Source: Carya illinoinensis | Taxonomy: Eukaryota; Streptophyta; Magnoliopsida; Fagales; Juglandaceae | Direction: 5' to 3' | Assembly: GCF_018687715.1 (NCBI RefSeq) | Contig: NC_056757.1 | Coordinates: 28,253,501-28,317,500, forward strand | Length of the DNA stretch: 64,000 nt | Shown here: positions 11,437-23,268 of the stretch, one piece after another | Numbering within the stretch: position 1 is the first letter of the stretch | How the letters are laid out: every line of letters starts with the position of its first letter | Notes under the pieces: generated by a model | The model's input: the letters and a program-made list of their open reading frames with translations, nothing else | Database searches by the model: none | Told to the model about the DNA's origin: nothing | Made by a program: the position numbers and the translations under genes

Positions 11437-13434
11437 TTCTACACTTCATGCATTTGATTACTAATACTTATTCTATTATATATTAATTATATTATATTAT
11501 ATATTCTGGTATATATAGTTGGTATCAGAGTCAACGGTTATAGTATATATATCTTATTATTATTGTTATTTGATTGTTATTTTATTCTGTTTATGTTTAA
11601 TTTCATAATAAATTATTATGCACATAATATTAGTTTTCGTGATCGTTATGAATTAAATTGTTTAGAATATAATCTGAGAATTGAATTAAATAATTTAATA
11701 GAAAGGATAAAATATCTTAAAGAAAAATAATTATTAATGATATTAGATTATTACTCAATGATATAAAGATATCATGTATATGGAAGTAGACAGGCTACAA
11801 TAGAAGAGTTAGAAGATCATTGTAATTTCTTAAGATCATAAATTATAAGTGTAAAAAATCACTTAAGTATTCTTGCTTTTTTTAAAAAAAAAGTAAAAAT
11901 TCACTGATACAGATTTTTATCAACAATAACTTACATAAAAGAAAATAGAATATATTGAGAATCTTATGATGGTAAATCATGAAAATTTATTGGTCAGCCT
12001 GTTCATGCCAAGAAGGCTTTAAGGGTGGTTTTGGTGATGTTCGCTCAAGATCTTAATCTATTTATTTCTTTTTTATATAGAAAATCTTTGTGTAAAAATT
12101 CTGTTTCAATGAATTCTTTATTCAAATTTGAAACATCTACTATCAATACACCTTTAGAAACTAAAAATGTAAACCAAAAAGATTATAGCATAAGAGACAT
12201 AGAAAGAAATTTATAAGATTGGACAATTCCTAATGTACCTAAAAATTAAATATATAAACAATCAACTTTTTCCTCAAAATTATCATTTCTTATCAATTAT
12301 ACAATTAAAACAGTAGAAAAAATTATTAGTCTAAATAATGATTATGAATAATTACAGTTATTAACAAAAGAAACTATTAAACACCATAAGTAGCATAAAT
12401 ATGCATTTATACATATTGGGTTAGTACAAGTGGCTGTAAAATCACATACCAGAAATAGACTAAATGCTTCGATATTACTATGTTTAAGAGATGGAAGACA
12501 TTATAATTTTATGATTCATTAGTTGGCATGGTTGAATCTAACATATTCCAAGGTCCAGTATATTTTAATTGCTATCCTAATTATTCACTTTCATTATTTG
12601 ATATTAATATTTTACACGCCTTGACATTAAATATTAAAACAAATAGTTATCATCTGATGAAATGATTACATCATTTAACTGTAGTATATAGGATCCATTA
12701 TAAATTAATGAAAATAACATTAAAGCCACAAGCTCTTATTACCAGCCCAAAAGACTACACATTATTATTGCAATCTAGTACACCAAATTCTAGCACACAA
12801 ATTCCTAAACAGATTCATTGGAATCAGATTACTCTTCATAATGAAAGGCAATTAGAAAATATTATTCCATTACCAAAAGTAGAAAATAATTCTAAAGATG
12901 ATTTAGATTATATAGATCAAAATCAGGACAGAACAGTCTAAATTGCCTTTCAACATTTTAGGAAATCATTTTCTCATTATTCTTCTCCAGTACCTCTAGC
13001 TACCATACACCACGATCTACAATCAGTAGCAATAGATCACAAAATTTTGATAATAGATCTGCAATTACTTCAATTTCTAGAAATAGATCATAAAATTTTG
13101 ATACCAGATCTCAAAATCTAGATACTCAAATCCAGGGAGTTATTCCTATAAATATTATTGATACACTGATATATTCAGTCAATCGCCCTGATTTAGCATC
13201 TTCCTCTAATCCCCATCAGAATAAAAAACCTTCTTCTCCAACATATTTTCAAGTGGTTGAAGATGATGCCCAAATATTTAACCTGAGTAAAGAAGAATTT
13301 AAAATTAACAAAAAATATCTTAAAGAAGATTATATAAAAGAAGAAAATAAACAGAAAAGATTTACATTTTTCTCCACTTTCTCAAAATTAGAAAGAGATT
13401 ATATCCAAATAAAATATTATGAATATTTAGAAAG
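11437..13434 (+). pseudogene. endogenous pararetrovirus (caulimovirid-like), 5' part: intergenic region, primer site, movement protein
   Basis: TGGTATCAGAG at 11520-11530 matches the complement of initiator tRNA-Met, the minus-strand primer site of Caulimoviridae, and it sits in AT-rich intergenic sequence. A degenerate small ORF follows (about 11600-11850). At about 12205-12941 comes a broken frame with features of the viral cell-to-cell movement protein; its C-terminal part is open from 12708 to 12941. A linker with short internal repeats leads into 13253-13434. Numerous stops and frameshifts make every ORF nonfunctional. No LTR flanks the copy and no integrase was seen, which favours a pararetrovirus over an LTR retrotransposon. 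The copy is interrupted at 13434 by a nested LTR insertion and resumes at 19038. The strand copy on the right (23270-23437, minus) repeats the same intergenic region. Confidence 0.7.
11520..11532 (+). promoter_or_regulatory. tRNA-Met primer-binding site of the pararetrovirus copy
   Basis: TGGTATCAGAGTC matches 11 of the first 12 bases of the usual initiator tRNA-Met complement (TGGTATCAGAGC). A second, more decayed version lies on the minus strand at about 23336-23348. Confidence 0.65.
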
Positions 13435-13441
13435 TGTGACG

Positions 13442-15607
13442 TGTGACGCCCCCAAATCCCCACGCCCGAACACGGGGAAATTGAGGCGTCCGGATGGTGA
13501 TAACCCGGGTCACCATCCCATCGACGGGTGCCAAGTGTGTGCAAGGCAACAGATGTGTACAGAGAAACACGCAGCGGATAACGAAAGTCATAACTAAGTA
13601 CCAGAATTTTTCTTAACGTAATACAAGCTGTTTAAAACATACATAAATAAAATATTACAAAAACCCAAATACAGTTTTAAACAAACATAAAAGATAGCAT
13701 CAGCAACCCGGCGGAGCCGCATCCTCGGGCTCAGCCTCCTCCTCTTCGTCCTCTAACCCTGCACCAAAAGCTACGGAACCACAAATGGTACCGCAGGTAA
13801 GTAAAACCCAAACACTACCAAATAAAAACACATAAAACTCAAACAAGATGCATGAACCATGCCCAATGCACAAAGCCCATAAAACACAAGTTTTCCACAC
13901 ACGCCAAAAAACCCATTTGGCCCCAAAAACACATCCTTTCTGAAAAACACACCAAAAGTCACATTTGGCCGCCAAAAGTCCATTTGGCCCAATATCTCGC
14001 CAGAAGTCCATCCGGCCCAATATCTCGCCAGAAGTCCATTTGGCCCACGCCAAAAGTCCCATTTGGCCTCATAAACCATTATCCAATTTTAACCGTATGC
14101 ACCATGACCTCCCCTAGGGGTCATCCGCACACCCTGGCTCCAGTGTCACACCGTAGAGTACCACCACGCATGTGACACCTAACGAGCGATGCCCAGTTCC
14201 GCGCCTCCCGCGCGTGCGTAGCCAAGCATCCTCTAGCCCTCGCCAGCGAAGGGCCACGGAGTCGGTGAGTAGGGCGATGCCCGGTTCCACGTCCGGCGCG
14301 TTCGTAGCCAAGCATCCCCTAGCCCCGCTCCCGTCATCTCTCTCGACAACTCAGGGGACATCACTCAGTTTATTCCGCTCCCGAGTGACCAGAGGAGCTC
14401 CACTGAGATAATAACCCATCCCGGCTTGGGCTCGTGATACACACGCACCCGCAACACACTTACACCAAAACACCGGCTTTTCACATAAATCCACAACACC
14501 CGTGCATGCACCATGTAATGCCATAACAATGCATAATAAAATAATCAAACAACATAAAACAAATAAACAGGCAACTCCGTCCTCCATCCATCCGACCCCC
14601 GAAACTCCTCGGACTCAGTCCGGAATCAACAACCAACAACAGTAAAATAATTGAATGAGCAATATATATTAAAATCTGAAAATAGGGTTTGGAAAATACT
14701 TACAGCGCTATACGGCAATTTTAGAAAACAAGCGGCGTTGCAAACGGCGGAGGAAAAACAACGTAACAGTGTAATTTACACTGTTGCCGTGGGTAATAAA
14801 TTACCCACTTTTGAACGGAGACAAACTAGGACACGAGATTGATAGGGTATGGTCTAGGGATGGTTGTGAAGCTATTGGAAGTGACGAACGGCCGTGGGTG
14901 GTGGCGGAATGGCCGGAAATGACCGGATTACCCAAAACGGAAACTAAGCTCGTAGGAGCTGTTCCGGTGGTCGTTGGAGGCCGGAAATGGGTGGGTTAGG
15001 ACGGCAAGGAGTCGGTGATGAAGTGGTGAAGAAGTGGTGGCCGGAGGTGAAGCGACGGCGGCGGATCGGAGCCAAAACCGTGCGGCTTTGTTGGGCTTTT
15101 TCCGGCCAAATGGCCGGCCGGTTGGGGGTGAGTTTGGGTGGGGTGGTGCACCGGAGGGAGAGGAAGAGAATGGGACCGGTGGGGGTCCGGTTGGTGGCCG
15201 GACGGCGATGGGCTGGAAGAGAGAGAGAGCCGGCGCGAGGGAGAGGGAGGAGAGAGAGAGAGAGCACGGGGGGGGTTTCGGTCGAGCGGGAAGCAGAAAG
15301 AAAAAAAAGAAAAAAAGAAAAAGAAAAAGAAAGGAAAAAAAAGAAAAGAAGGGAAAAAAAGAAAAAAGGAAAGAGAGGAAAAAAAGAAAAAGATGTGAAA
15401 AGAAATGAGATCCAATCCTCATTCCGGGAAACGAAACAAACCGCCGAAAAAGATTAAAACCACACAACAACTAAAAGAAATAAAACACAACCTTAAATAA
15501 ATTAAAAACCAATTTAAAACACAATAATTTAAAATAAATAAACCAATATATTAATTAAATTAAAAACAACCCTTCAGTGAAAATACACGTAAAAGCGGGT
15601 CATCACA
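13442..15607. mobile_element. inner solo LTR, 2166 bp (TSD TGACG)
   Basis: Starts TGTGACGCCCCC and ends GCGGGTCATCACA. It is flanked by identical 5-bp duplications TGACG at 13437-13441 and 15608-15612, and it sits 7 bp inside the outer LTR. The interior is non-coding and much more GC-rich (14100-14450, 14850-15290) than its surroundings. It holds short tandem repeats (13950-14070, 14160-14330), a GA run (15215-15265) and a purine tract (15296-15395). Long open frames in the GC-rich part are compositional and show no protein family. Confidence 0.8.
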
Positions 15608-16289
15608 TGACGCCCCCAAATTCTGTTTGGGATCGGACGGACATTTGAAGCGTTGAGACATGCAATACAAGGTTACCTGCCCCCGTTCATGACATATAAG
15701 ATGCAATATTCCTAACATGTATCTAACAATATGCAATATTCGCAGCGGATAAATTTTTTCTTTAGCAATACTATGCACCAAATTGAAAATATCCCAAATA
15801 CTTAAAACATATTTCATATATAAAAATCTATTGAACAACTAAGATCACAACACTAGTTCAAAATGGTTATGATCCAAAAAGTACTAGAGATGCAACTCAA
15901 TCGTACAAGTAGTAATTTACGTTAATTACTATATTAACATTTATGTCGCACCGTCGCTTAGTCAACTGTGTCTAGTTGATCAGCTCCTGATTCTCCTTCA
16001 AGTCCTGTAACAAGATCTACCATTCGGGGGGGAATAGTAGTTGGGACTACCAAAGTGAGATTTGATTACAAATCTCAGTAAGTTAACAAAAAACTTCCAC
16101 ATAAGCTAATAATGCATGGTTGACAGTAAAAGTATAAATGCATAATCAAATTCATAAGTAATTAAAGCATAACTTGGCGTACAACATAGCATAATTGACA
16201 TAACTTAAATTGAAACATGAACTGAACTTGACTTGACATGAACTTGATCTGAAACTTGACTTAGCATGAACTTGCTTTGAAACTTGAAT

Positions 16290-16610
16290 TAACATGAAAA
16301 ATACATACTCCACAGTTGTTGTGGCCCCATGTATTCTACGTGTAAATACATACTCCACAGTTGTTGTGGTCCCATGTATTCTACACAAATTTGACTTAAC
16401 ATGAAAAATACATACTCCACAGTTGTTGTGGCCCAATGTATTCTACGTGTAAATACATACTCTACATTTGTTGTGGCCCCATGTATTCTACGGAAACTTA
16501 TTCTTTAACTGCTTAAATACATACTCCACAGTTGTTGTGGCCCTATGTATTCTACGTGTCACAATTGCTGTGTCTCACGTAGTGTATGCGCCACAATTGC
16601 TGTGACCCCA
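16290..16610. repeat. tandem repeat inside the outer LTR, unit about 45 bp
   Basis: About five copies of a unit built on AAATACATACTCCACAGTTG followed by TTGTGGCCCCATGTATTCTAC, with a related shorter unit (CCACAATTGCTGTG) at 16559-16600. Each unit contains the small palindrome CCACAGTTGTTGTGG. Spacing is irregular and no cas genes exist here, so it is not CRISPR. Confidence 0.7.
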
Positions 16611-18576
16611 TACATAAGTAATCAAGATGAAACGTGACTGAAATACGAAATGACTCAAGCCCTGACGTAACATAACGTGACTTGAACATAACTTGAAATA
16701 CATGACCAACTTGAGATAGAAACATTTCGTAACATGGCATAACATATAATAGACAACATATTTAACATGACATACTTGCAACAGTGAATATTACATGACT
16801 TGACATACATGTAATAGATGGCATACTTAGCATGACGTACTTGTAAGGTACAGTAATACATGACAGAATATATTATGTAATAGATAAAAAATTGATGACA
16901 GAATAAATTCTGTATAATAGACAATTACGTGATAACTTGGCATGGCATGACATATATGATAACACACATACATACACTCTAATTCCTTTACTTAGCACAC
17001 ATACACAGTAGACTGCTAGTAAGTTAAAAGCTAACTTACCTCGATCTCCGCGTTTCTTATAAAACTTCAAGTGCGATCACGAGGAACTGTAATTAGTGAT
17101 TCTAAAAGTTAGAACTAAATCACTAATAATTTGAAATATGGAAAATACTAATTTAAAGAGTAAAATTTTCATTTTACTCTCTACATATGGAAAAATGACC
17201 GTTTTACCCAAAATTTAAGGATTTTGCATACTAACTCCAAAAGTTTCCAAAATTTATATTCCTCATGTAAACTTTGTCCTAAACTTAAATATCAACTCAG
17301 AAAAATTTAAAACAAAACACAACTATGAAGAACACACTATGGCCGAAACATCCATAGGCCATTTCTCTTGATTTTTGTTGCAATTCCTTCCAACTTCAAA
17401 ACTCATGCTTAAATCAAAATTTTGCAACAAACATCTTCCAATTCTAAGTTCAAAACCATACTTAAAACATCCATTTAGAAAAAGCTAATAATTAATACCA
17501 AACGTTTTTATAAAAAGATCCAAGCACTTGAATCACAAGTTTTGACCTTAAATCAAAACATCTCCAAGAATTTCAAAAATCAAATCTTACTTCAAACATA
17601 TTCATATCATCCTAACATCAACCATGCTTTAAATCATCAAACTAAAGTCACCAAAATCACAAAATAACATTTGGAGTTTTTGGTTTTACACTTAGTCCAA
17701 AAACAAAAACTTTTTCCTCAACTAGTTTTGATAAATCTTTTGATCTATGACTTATAAATATATGATCTTCAAACCAAACCATCACATGGTTTAAAAAGAT
17801 GTCCTAAAACATATATAAGCTTCTAATTCAAGATCACATGGTTAGAAATTAACCAAAACATAAATTTAGTCAAGAATATCCACACTTTGGCATATCTGAA
17901 TATCTCTTTGCATAAAATTTCATATCTTTGAAATTAACATCAAATATCTTCAAAATAATAATATAACATGTATATAAGATGCTTAGGATCCTCCAATAAA
18001 ATTATTAAAGTCATTAGAATTGGTTTAGACCACCAAAGAGTTAAACTTTTTCAAAACAGAAACTGTTTTTCTTCTTCCAGTTTCTAAGTTTCTAAATCTA
18101 AGAAAATCTTTCATCAAAACCTTTAATCATGCAAAAATCCTCAACCAATAGTCACATATACATGTCAACAATACTCCATAAAAATTTTGGACTAATATCT
18201 ATCCATTAGTTTGGTCAAAAACTCCAAACTATAACATATTCTCCAGTTTATCTCTCATAATGACCTTTCTATAGTTTATATAATATTGGATTGACTAAAT
18301 GATCTTCAAATGGGGAAAATAATATATCTATGTAAACTAGACTAAAAAAGGAACAACTTATATGAATGAAACTTTATGATAAAACACTTACAAAAGCTTC
18401 GAAATGGGCGTGCAAAAGAACTCCTAAAAATTGTCTTAGAGAAAGTATTTGATATTCTTTTAAAGGAATGTGTAAATGAAGATAAGTTTGTAAGTGATGG
18501 ATGGAGCTACTTATGGACGAGATAAGGAAGATGATAAGGCTGGAGTTGAGAGTTGAGTGTAGTTTTCTCCTACCCA

Positions 18577-18750
18577 AAATATCCATAAAAGATTATCTCA
18601 TAATATTCTATCCAATAATATCTACAAAAAATCAACTTAAGATATTTTTATCTAATAATATCTATAAAAATCAATTCAAAATATTTTTACCCAATAATAT
18701 TCACGAAAATTACCTCAAGATATTTCTTTTTATCCAAAATATCTACAGTT
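18577..18750. repeat. tandem repeat, unit about 45-48 bp, near the end of the outer LTR
   Basis: Four degenerate units of the form (A/C)CAATAATATCTACAAAAA followed by ATCAACTTAAGATATTTTTA. AT-rich and non-coding. Confidence 0.55.
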
Positions 18751-19032
18751 TTGAACAGACGTTTTGTCCGAAAATATAAAAAAATGTTATTGCGCCATAA
18801 GACTTTAAATAACCCTCCGAGTCTAATGGCACAAATCATAATACATTTTGACACTTCTAACTATCTCCAATAATCAAAAACACACTTCTGATACCATAGT
18901 AAATAATAACACTAACTATGTAGTTAGACAAAAACATATACGATTAATGGATTCGTGAAAACTTATAGGGTTTTCACGAGATTCCTAAAGTTAATAGAAA
19001 TTTCACAATTGAATTTCTAGCGGACTGTTACA

Positions 19033-22000
19033 GAAAGTATACAGATTAATATACCTTTCTTTACATGATTTGAAATATATAAATCAAATCAATTATCGAT
19101 TATAAATAGGACTACTAATTAATGGGTTAAAGTAGAAAATAATCAAATTATTTAGGAAGAATACCCTCATTTTGAAGCTATTAAGTATAATCAATGAAAT
19201 ATACAAATATTAGCATCGTTAATAACTTAATAAAGAGGTTAACTTCTTCAGAAACTAAAAATACTGATAATATAATTCAACAAAATAATTATATTAATTT
19301 ATATTTAAAAACCATGAGTAAACAACTAGAAAGAATTGAAAACTTAATATCCCATACTAAAACTCCTGTTAAAGAAGTTAGATAAATTCCTTTATTCATT
19401 CCTTATGAAATACCTGCTCACATAAAATATAGTTTTTCTAAAACTAAAGAAGATTTGCTAGAACAAATCTCTAACAAATTAGAAAAATTAAGTATTAATA
19501 ATACTACATCTACTTCAAGACAATCTCATATTAATGTATTAAGTAAAACAGACTCACCCGATTTATCTAATTATGAAATTAATAATATTGAAAATCAATT
19601 CAAAAAATTAAAAATAAACAAGATTAAAGGAAATGATACCAGGAAATTTTATCCTAGGGAATCTGCAAGGCATACTTCTATTACTCATAATTGGTATCCA
19701 AAACCTACCCCTCTGGATATACAATTCGAGGAAAGAGAACATATAGTAAGATCTATTTTTGTACTAGATGCATTATATAAATAGAATATAGATGGATTAT
19801 TTGAGTATGAAATATTAAATCATTTTCAATAAAATGATTATGGTAGCTAATGTTTATAAAGCCAGTAGGAGGACAAATCATCAAGTAGCACATGTTTTGG
19901 TTACATGTTTCACTGGCCAATTAAAAGGCTGGTGTGATCATTATCCTACACAAGAACAAAGAATAAGAATATTAAGCGCTTATAAACATGATGAAAATAT
20001 GCAAGAGACTAAGACAGAAGATGATCAACATATAGAAGATGCTGTTAATACTCTAATATTTATATTAACAAAGCGTTTTGTAGGTGATCATTTTCAATTT
20101 AAAGAAAAAACTAGCGATTTATTAATCAATTTAAGATGTCTTCTATTATCTGATTTTAGATGGTATAAAGAGGTATTTCTAACTAAGGTTATGATCAGAG
20201 ATGACTGCCAATATTCATACTGGAAGGAAAAGTTCATAACCGGACATCCATATTACCTCACCCAAAAGGTACGAAATTTTTTAGTAAAATCAGATGGTAC
20301 TATTGATTTTATTAATATCACATATGAAGATATAATATCATCTATTAATAGAACTGGTTTGATTATGTGTAATGACTTAAGATTAAAAAAGCAAATGGAA
20401 AAAGAAAAGAAATTTGCTACGAAAGAATTATGTACCTTTTATGAACAGTTTGGTTATTCTCCATTATTAACTCCTTTTACAAGACGTAAAATGGGAAAAA
20501 CAATTTATAAAACTTATCAAACTAAGAAAAGAAAAATTAAAATTCTTTATAAAAAGCCAAAAGAAAAATAAGTATATAATAAACTAGTAAATGGTACAAA
20601 AAAGTTTAATAAAAAGAAAAAAAAAATGTTTGTTATAAATGTGGAAAAGTTGGACATTATGCATCAATTGTAAGGTAAAAAAGAAATTAATGAATTAGAT
20701 ATACCTGAAGAAGTAAAAGAAAAATTACTAAATATTTTTATATAATCAAGTGAAGAAGATGAAATCTCTTCAGAAGAAGATGAAATTTATCAATTAAAAT
20801 GATTAAGTTTCTCAGAATAATCTTCTGATAACGAGTCAGAAGAAGATGAGGTTCACGTTTGTAATTATCTAGATAAAAATAATTGTATCTGTAACAAAAC
20901 TATTAATGTATTATTATCACATGAAAATATTATATTAGAATTAATAGATAAAATTAATAATTCACAGGAAAGGAAAGAATATTTAAAAAACTTAAAAGAT
21001 ATTTTCACTGATCCCAAAACTTATGAACCTAATTCAACCACCTCATCATATGATTTTTTTAGAAATAATAAATAGATTCTAATCAGAAAAACAAAATATT
21101 ACCTTAAAAAACTTACAGCACGAAATTAATGAAATAAAGAAAAAAATTTGAAATTTGAAAACTTCAAATACCAAACTTGAAGTTTCTAATGAACAATTAT
21201 TATTAGAAATTATACTATTAAAAATAAATAAAAATAATGAAACTCTTAAAAAAGAACAAGGAAAAACCTCAGCAAAAATTACTAAAGAGGAATCAAAAAA
21301 TTTTATAAATATACTTAATAAGATGAATTTTCAAAAATAGTATACTGAAGTAACTATTTCTATTAATGAAGAGTTTTCTTTTTCTGCAATCGCTTTATTA
21401 AATACATGTGCAGATCTAAACTACATATAAGAAGGAATAATATCTTCTAAATATTTTGAAAAAATAAAAGAGAAATTATCTCAAGCTAATGGAACAAAAT
21501 TAAACATAAATTATAAATTATCAAATGCATATATACGTAATGATGGACTTTGTTTTAAAACAATATTTATTCTAATAAAAAATATCAACACCAGAATAAT
21601 ATTAGGAAATTCATTTCTTACACTACTTTACTCTTTCTCTATAACAGAGAAAGGAATTTTTACTAAAATATTAAAAAAAGAAATTCAATTTAAATTTTTA
21701 TTTCCTTAAGTCTCAAGAGAAATTAATTCCTTAAAAGAAGCCTTATTAACTAAAGAAATTAATTTTTTAACAAAAGTTGAGATCAAAAGAAAAGAAACAC
21801 AAATAAATTTCTTAAAACAAGAATTAAAATATAAAAGAATTGAATAACAATTAAAAGATCCTTTATTAATTCAAAAAATTAATAATTTTAAAAATATAAT
21901 TGAAAAAGAATTACGTTCTAATTTACCTAATACTTTTTGGAGTAGAAAATAATATATAGTTGAATTACATTTTGAAAAAAAATAATTCTAAAAAGAATAT

Positions 22001-23236
22001 TTCTACTAAAACCAAACCCATTCAAATGAATAAAAAATTATTAGAATTTTGTAAACAAGAAATTAATGATTTATTATCTAAATGACTTATTAGAAAAAAC
22101 AAATCAACATGGAGTTATGCTGCTTTTTATGTACAAAAACAAGCAGAATTAAAAAGATATGTTTCTAGATTAGTCATAAATTATAAGCCGTTAAATAAAG
22201 TTTTATAATAGATTAGATATCTTATTCCTAATAAAAAGGATTTATTATCTCGACTTTATGATACCACTATGTTTTCAAAATTTGATATAAAAATTGGATT
22301 TTGACAAATCTAGATTGCTGAAAAATATAAATATAAAGCTGCATTTACAGTCCCATTTAGACATTATGAATGAAATGTTATGCCTTTTGGATTAAAAAAT
22401 ACTCTTAGTGAATTTCAAAATATTATAAATGAAATATTTACACATTTCACCCATTTTTCTATAGTTTATATAAATGGTGTATTAATGTTCTCTTCATCGA
22501 TTGAACAACATTGGCAGCATTTAAATACATTTGTCCAAATTATTAAACAAAATGGATTAGTAGTTTCATCATTTAAAGTTAAATTATTCCAAAATAAGAT
22601 TAGATTCTTTGGACATGATATTTATCAATGAACAATTACCCCAATAAGTAGGGCTATAGAATTTGCTAACAAATTCCCTGATGAAATAAAAGATAAGAAA
22701 TAACTATAAAGATTTCTAAGAAGTCTAAATTATGTTACTGATTGTTATCAAACACTTAGACCGTTATGTAAACTATTATTCAAAAGATTGAAAAAGAATC
22801 CACCTCCATAGACAGAGGAATATACAAATATTATAAATCAAATAAAGGATCATGTTAAGAAATTATTTTGCTTAGGACTCTCATCTCCAAATGTTTTTAA
22901 AATTGTTGAAACATATGTCTCCGATCTTGGTTATGGAGGAATTTTGAAATAAAAATTATCAGATGAAAAAGAATAAATTATTTGATTCCATTCAGGATGC
23001 TGAAATCCTGCTTAAAAGAATTATAGTATTATTAAAAAAGAAATTTTAGCTATTGTATTATGAATTTCAAAGTTTTAAGATGATCTTTTGAATCAAAAAC
23101 TTTTACTTAGAATTGATTGTAAAACAACTAAGGAAGTTTTAATCAAAGATGTTAAAAACTTAGCTGCTAAACAAATATTTATAAGATAGCAAGCTATTTT
23201 AAGTATTTTTTATTTTGACATTGAGCATATTTTACC
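19033..23236 (+). pseudogene. endogenous pararetrovirus, 3' part: coat protein, protease, reverse transcriptase, RNase H
   Basis: Order along the strand: coat/gag-like region (about 19190-20571), zinc knuckle (20631-20675; C-X2-C-X4-H kept, last Cys shifted out of frame), acidic and coiled-coil region (20680-21340), aspartic protease (about 21340-21720), reverse transcriptase (about 21990-22720), RNase H (about 22860-23230). The coat region keeps a GQLKGWCDHY motif. The protease triad site at 21401-21409 reads N-T-C, not D-T/S-G. The RT keeps MPFGLKN (22380-22400), but the YxDD position (22467-22478) reads Y-I-N-G, losing both catalytic aspartates. Stops and frameshifts are spread throughout, so no replication protein is intact. 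No integrase follows. The copy ends near 23231 where the sequence flips to the minus strand. Confidence 0.75.
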
Positions 23237-23268
23237 ATCTTGTAAATATTTGTTTAGCAGCCAAGTTT
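23156..23268. repeat. fold-back junction between the two pararetrovirus copies
   Basis: RNase H sequence at 23156-23187 is present again as its reverse complement at 23237-23268 (about 31 of 33 bases), separated by 49 bp. This is the point where the plus-strand copy ends and the minus-strand copy begins. Confidence 0.75.

Larger units (their letters stand above)
13435..19032. mobile_element. outer LTR unit inserted in the pararetrovirus (TSD GAAAG), probably a solo LTR
   Basis: The unit starts TGTGACG at 13435 and resumes as CCCCCAAATTC at 15613, after a second LTR inserted 7 bp inside it. It ends ...GGACTGTTACA at 19032. The 5-bp duplication GAAAG occurs at 13430-13434 and 19033-19037, and the viral reading frame is continuous across the empty site. 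Net length without the inner insertion is about 3.4 kb. No gag or pol was found, and no second copy of its ends lies inside it. It is therefore probably a solo LTR. Read on the minus strand it begins TGTAACAGTCCGC and ends GGGGGCGTCACA, which resembles the inner LTR (TGTGATGACCCGC...GGGGGCGTCACA), so both may belong to one superfamily in minus orientation. Tandem repeats lie at 16290-16600 and 18577-18750. Confidence 0.75.

Noticed and set aside
14928..15470. Open frames of 180 aa (minus) and 156 aa (plus) overlapping each other
   Set aside because: They lie in the GC- and purine-rich interior of the inner LTR, are low-complexity on both strands and match no domain; composition explains them.
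16290..16610. Regular repeats that could suggest a CRISPR-like array
   Set aside because: Units are degenerate direct repeats inside a plant LTR, spacers are not unique, and the sequence is eukaryotic.
18885..18898. Primer-binding site (TGGTATCAGAAG, minus) marking a short LTR at 18903-19032
   Set aside because: The putative 130-bp LTR would end in TA, has no partner copy, and the GAAAG duplication supports one larger unit ending at 19032.
22380..22631. Functional reverse transcriptase fragment
   Set aside because: Catalytic aspartates are missing and neighbouring frames contain stops.
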